Shown here piece after piece: positions 14,512 to 16,333 of a stretch of DNA of 16,333 nucleotides. The stretch covers positions 1-16,333 of the forward strand of contig DYDK01000007.1 of NCBI GenBank assembly GCA_020717935.1. The letters are read 5' to 3'. The DNA comes from Desulfocapsa sp. (lineage in GTDB: Bacteria > Desulfobacterota > Desulfobulbia > Desulfobulbales > Desulfocapsaceae). Position 1 is the stretch's first letter, and the number at the start of each line of letters is the position of its first letter. The notes beneath the pieces are model-generated. The model ran no database searches. It worked only from the letters and a program-made list of their open reading frames with translations, and had not been told where the DNA came from. The translations under genes and the position numbers were made by a program.

Positions 14512-16173
14512 ATGTTAGAAAAAAAAAGTATTCAGAAAAATATCCCCTTTGTCCTGCCCGTTGCGGTAATGGCTCCCCCCCCAAGTTTACAGGACAATAC
14601 GGCCGACCTGGATCGTTTGAGACGGGCCATCACGGCCAATCTGCCTGACGAGCGCCCCTTGGATATTCCCTTGAGGCGGGTGGTGCCACTGTGTCGACGC
14701 TTTCGTCACTCCAGATTTACGGGAGTGGCCCTGGTCAACGATCTCCCCGACCGTTGGGTTCTGGCCGATTTCTTGTCGCAATGTCCACAGATTCTTCCAG
14801 CCATGGCCCTTGATCTGGGAACCACCGGTCTGGAGGCGACCCTTATTGATCTCCTGACCGGTCAAACGATGGCGACTGCCACCCGAGAAAACAACCAGAT
14901 CGAATATGGAGCCGATATTCTCAGCCGCATCCATCAGGCAACAAGCATCAGAAGACAGATGCACACGGTCGCGCCCGACTTTACAGATCCTGGGCTAACC
15001 ACTCTCCAACAGAGCATCGTCTTCTGTATCAATGAGCTGGCGGCCACGCTGGCAGCGGCAGGTGGCATGGATGTCGAAGACATTTGCGCCCTCTCGGTTT
15101 CTGGCAATACTGCCATGACTCATCTTTTCCTTGGCCTGGATCCTTTTTATATTATCCGCGAGCCATATATCCCTTTGGCAAACTGGATTGAGCCGTTGGA
15201 GGCATGGGAAATTGGTATAACTATTCATCCGGCCGCTCCGGTGTGGATCATGCCTTCCATTGGCAGCTATTTTGGCGGGGATCTCATTTCCGGAATCCTG
15301 GCCACCGGTCTTTCCACAAATCCTCAAACCCGAATGCTCATTGATGTGGGTACCAACGCCGAGGTAGTGATTGGCAACCAAGACTGGCTGATTGCCTGCG
15401 CCGGAGCGGCTGGTCCGGCGCTTGAAGGCGGGGTTACTCGTATGGGGATGCGGGCAGCGCCCGGGGCTATTGAGTTCGTAACCATTGACCCTGTCAGCTA
15501 TGCAATGGAGGTGCGAACCATTGACGATGCCCCAGCCTGCGGCCTGTGTGGATCGGGCATCATTGATCTGGTGGCCTCTCTGTATCTGGCCAGAGTTATT
15601 GATATTCGTGGTAAATTCCAACATTGCCGCCCTGATGAAATCTCAGACAATCCGGCTCGAACGGCATTTCTCCATAAGCATGTCGTGTTACGAAATGGAG
15701 TATGGGCCTTTGTTGTGATCCCTTCCACTGGAGCAAAGAGTAATGATGAGGTGCTCTTGGAACAGGTTGATCTCGATGCCCTGCTCCGCTCCAAGGCTGC
15801 TTCGTATGCGGTTCTGGCAACCTTGATCAATCAAGTGGGCATTAATTTTAGTGATCTGGCAGAAATTTGTGTCGCCGGGGCCTTTGGTAATCACATCAAT
15901 CCCCGCTCGGCCATTACCATTGGCATGCTTCCTGACCTTGCCCTTTCTGTATATCGAGCCATTGGCAACAGTTCCCTTCAAGGGGCTGAGCAGGTTTTGC
16001 TGGCACGATCAGCTCGCCAGTCCTGCCTGGACATTGTTAACAAAATCACTTACATCGAACTTAATGTGAATCATGAATTCATGATTCGTTTTTCCGGTGC
16101 CCGCTTTATCCCCCACACCGACCCTACCCTCTTCCCATCGGTTCCCTTATTTATCGAACACAAAGATTCATGA
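14512..16173 (+). CDS. RACo-like ASKHA protein (DUF4445) lacking the ferredoxin domain
   Basis: Relative of RACo/RamA-type reductive activators, which use ATP to drive reduction of Co(II) corrinoid methyl-carrier proteins. The 553 residues start at the linker/middle region (APPPSLQDNTADLDRLRRAI, 21-40). They then show ALDLGTTGLEATLIDL (99-114), NNQIEYGADILSRI (127-140), SVSGNTAMTHLFLGLDP (195-211), PSIGSYFGGDLISGIL (248-263), LIDVGTNAEVVIGN (276-289), ACAGAAGPALEGG (296-308), CGLCGSGIIDLVA and ICVAGAFGNHINPRSAITIG. The usual N-terminal ~90-residue [2Fe-2S] ferredoxin domain is absent, and an in-frame TAA at 14404 rules out a longer form. The electron donor must therefore be a separate protein. 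It is divergent from lptG. The corrinoid substrate is inferred from family only; no corrinoid protein gene is visible. Confidence 0.88.
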   Translation: MLEKKSIQKNIPFVLPVAVMAPPPSLQDNTADLDRLRRAITANLPDERPLDIPLRRVVPLCRRFRHSRFTGVALVNDLPDRWVLADFLSQCPQILPAMALDLGTTGLEATLIDLLTGQTMATATRENNQIEYGADILSRIHQATSIRRQMHTVAPDFTDPGLTTLQQSIVFCINELAATLAAAGGMDVEDICALSVSGNTAMTHLFLGLDPFYIIREPYIPLANWIEPLEAWEIGITIHPAAPVWIMPSIGSYFGGDLISGILATGLSTNPQTRMLIDVGTNAEVVIGNQDWLIACAGAAGPALEGGVTRMGMRAAPGAIEFVTIDPVSYAMEVRTIDDAPACGLCGSGIIDLVASLYLARVIDIRGKFQHCRPDEISDNPARTAFLHKHVVLRNGVWAFVVIPSTGAKSNDEVLLEQVDLDALLRSKAASYAVLATLINQVGINFSDLAEICVAGAFGNHINPRSAITIGMLPDLALSVYRAIGNSSLQGAEQVLLARSARQSCLDIVNKITYIELNVNHEFMIRFSGARFIPHTDPTLFPSVPLFIEHKDS

Positions 16174-16179
16174 GCATGA

Positions 16180-16333
16180 GACGGGGCAACCTTTGACCAG
16201 ACTTGCGTTTTTCCCAGTCAATATCCTGAATCCGTGGCACAAAATATGCATGCCGTTTTGTACAAGCAAAAACAGAGTGTCACCATCCAGCTACCAGCCA
16301 GTAAAGATATTTTTTCCGATTATTCCACTACCA
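16180..16333 (+). CDS. Possible partial ORF running off the right edge
   Basis: A frame open from 16180 to the window end contains GTG at 16234 and ATG at 16246; from the latter it reads MHAVLYKQKQSVTIQLPASK and onward. I do not recognise it. No clear ribosome site precedes either start, and the frame is short, so coding is uncertain. It begins 60-70 bp after the RACo-like stop on the same strand with no terminator between, so a co-transcribed next gene is possible. Confidence 0.3.

Noticed and set aside
1..16333. CRISPR arrays, tRNA or rRNA genes, transposase or phage genes
   Set aside because: None was seen. The only mobile-like signal is the non-coding inverted-repeat element at 12204-12340.

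Overview
The window looks like chromosome from a strictly anaerobic, Gram-negative bacterium, most likely a Desulfobacterota member (Desulfobulbales-like). The reasons are an LptG-type lipopolysaccharide permease (outer membrane), two kinds of ASKHA-family reductive activators typical of strict anaerobes, about 50% GC, and the style of the exopolysaccharide operon. This assignment rests on gene content only, since no search was run.

Region 1 (1-7330) is a leftward surface-polysaccharide operon. From its promoter side it holds a GtrB/DPM1-like polyprenyl-phosphate glycosyltransferase, an unrecognised putative lipoprotein, three soluble-type GT2 glycosyltransferases and a WbaP/WcaJ-type initiating sugar-phosphate transferase. 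A leftward intrinsic terminator lies at 97-135. A small rightward ORF with a signal-peptide-like start (298-576) sits between the last operon gene and that terminator. No flippase, polymerase or chain-length gene is present, so the pathway must continue elsewhere.

Region 2 (7342-11433) holds, leftward, an OmpR-type response regulator and its histidine kinase (native coding ends overlap by ATGA) and an isoprenylcysteine-methyltransferase-like membrane protein. Divergent from the regulator is uppP (undecaprenyl-diphosphatase), which carries an N-terminal extension. Recycling of the undecaprenyl carrier links this region to the polysaccharide operon in theme.

Region 3 (11554-16173) holds, leftward, lptG, an HgdB-like (2-hydroxyacyl-CoA dehydratase D-component-like) protein and a BadF/HgdC-like ATPase. 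Divergent from lptG is a RACo/DUF4445-type ASKHA protein that lacks the usual N-terminal [2Fe-2S] domain. A compact 'HgdB-like electron acceptor + ATP-driven activator' pair next to a ferredoxin-less corrinoid-activator relative is the most unusual content here. A 137-bp inverted-repeat (REP/BIME-like) element sits exactly between the HgdB-like and BadF-like genes and supplies the last ~46 codons of the former.

Two genes are broken by what looks like a one-base loss in an A-run on the coding strand: the response regulator near its C terminus (A7, 9564-9570) and the GtrB-like gene at its N terminus (A6, 7201-7206). Both reading frames are restored perfectly by adding one A. This suggests homopolymer sequencing error, though real slippage or phase variation cannot be excluded from sequence alone.
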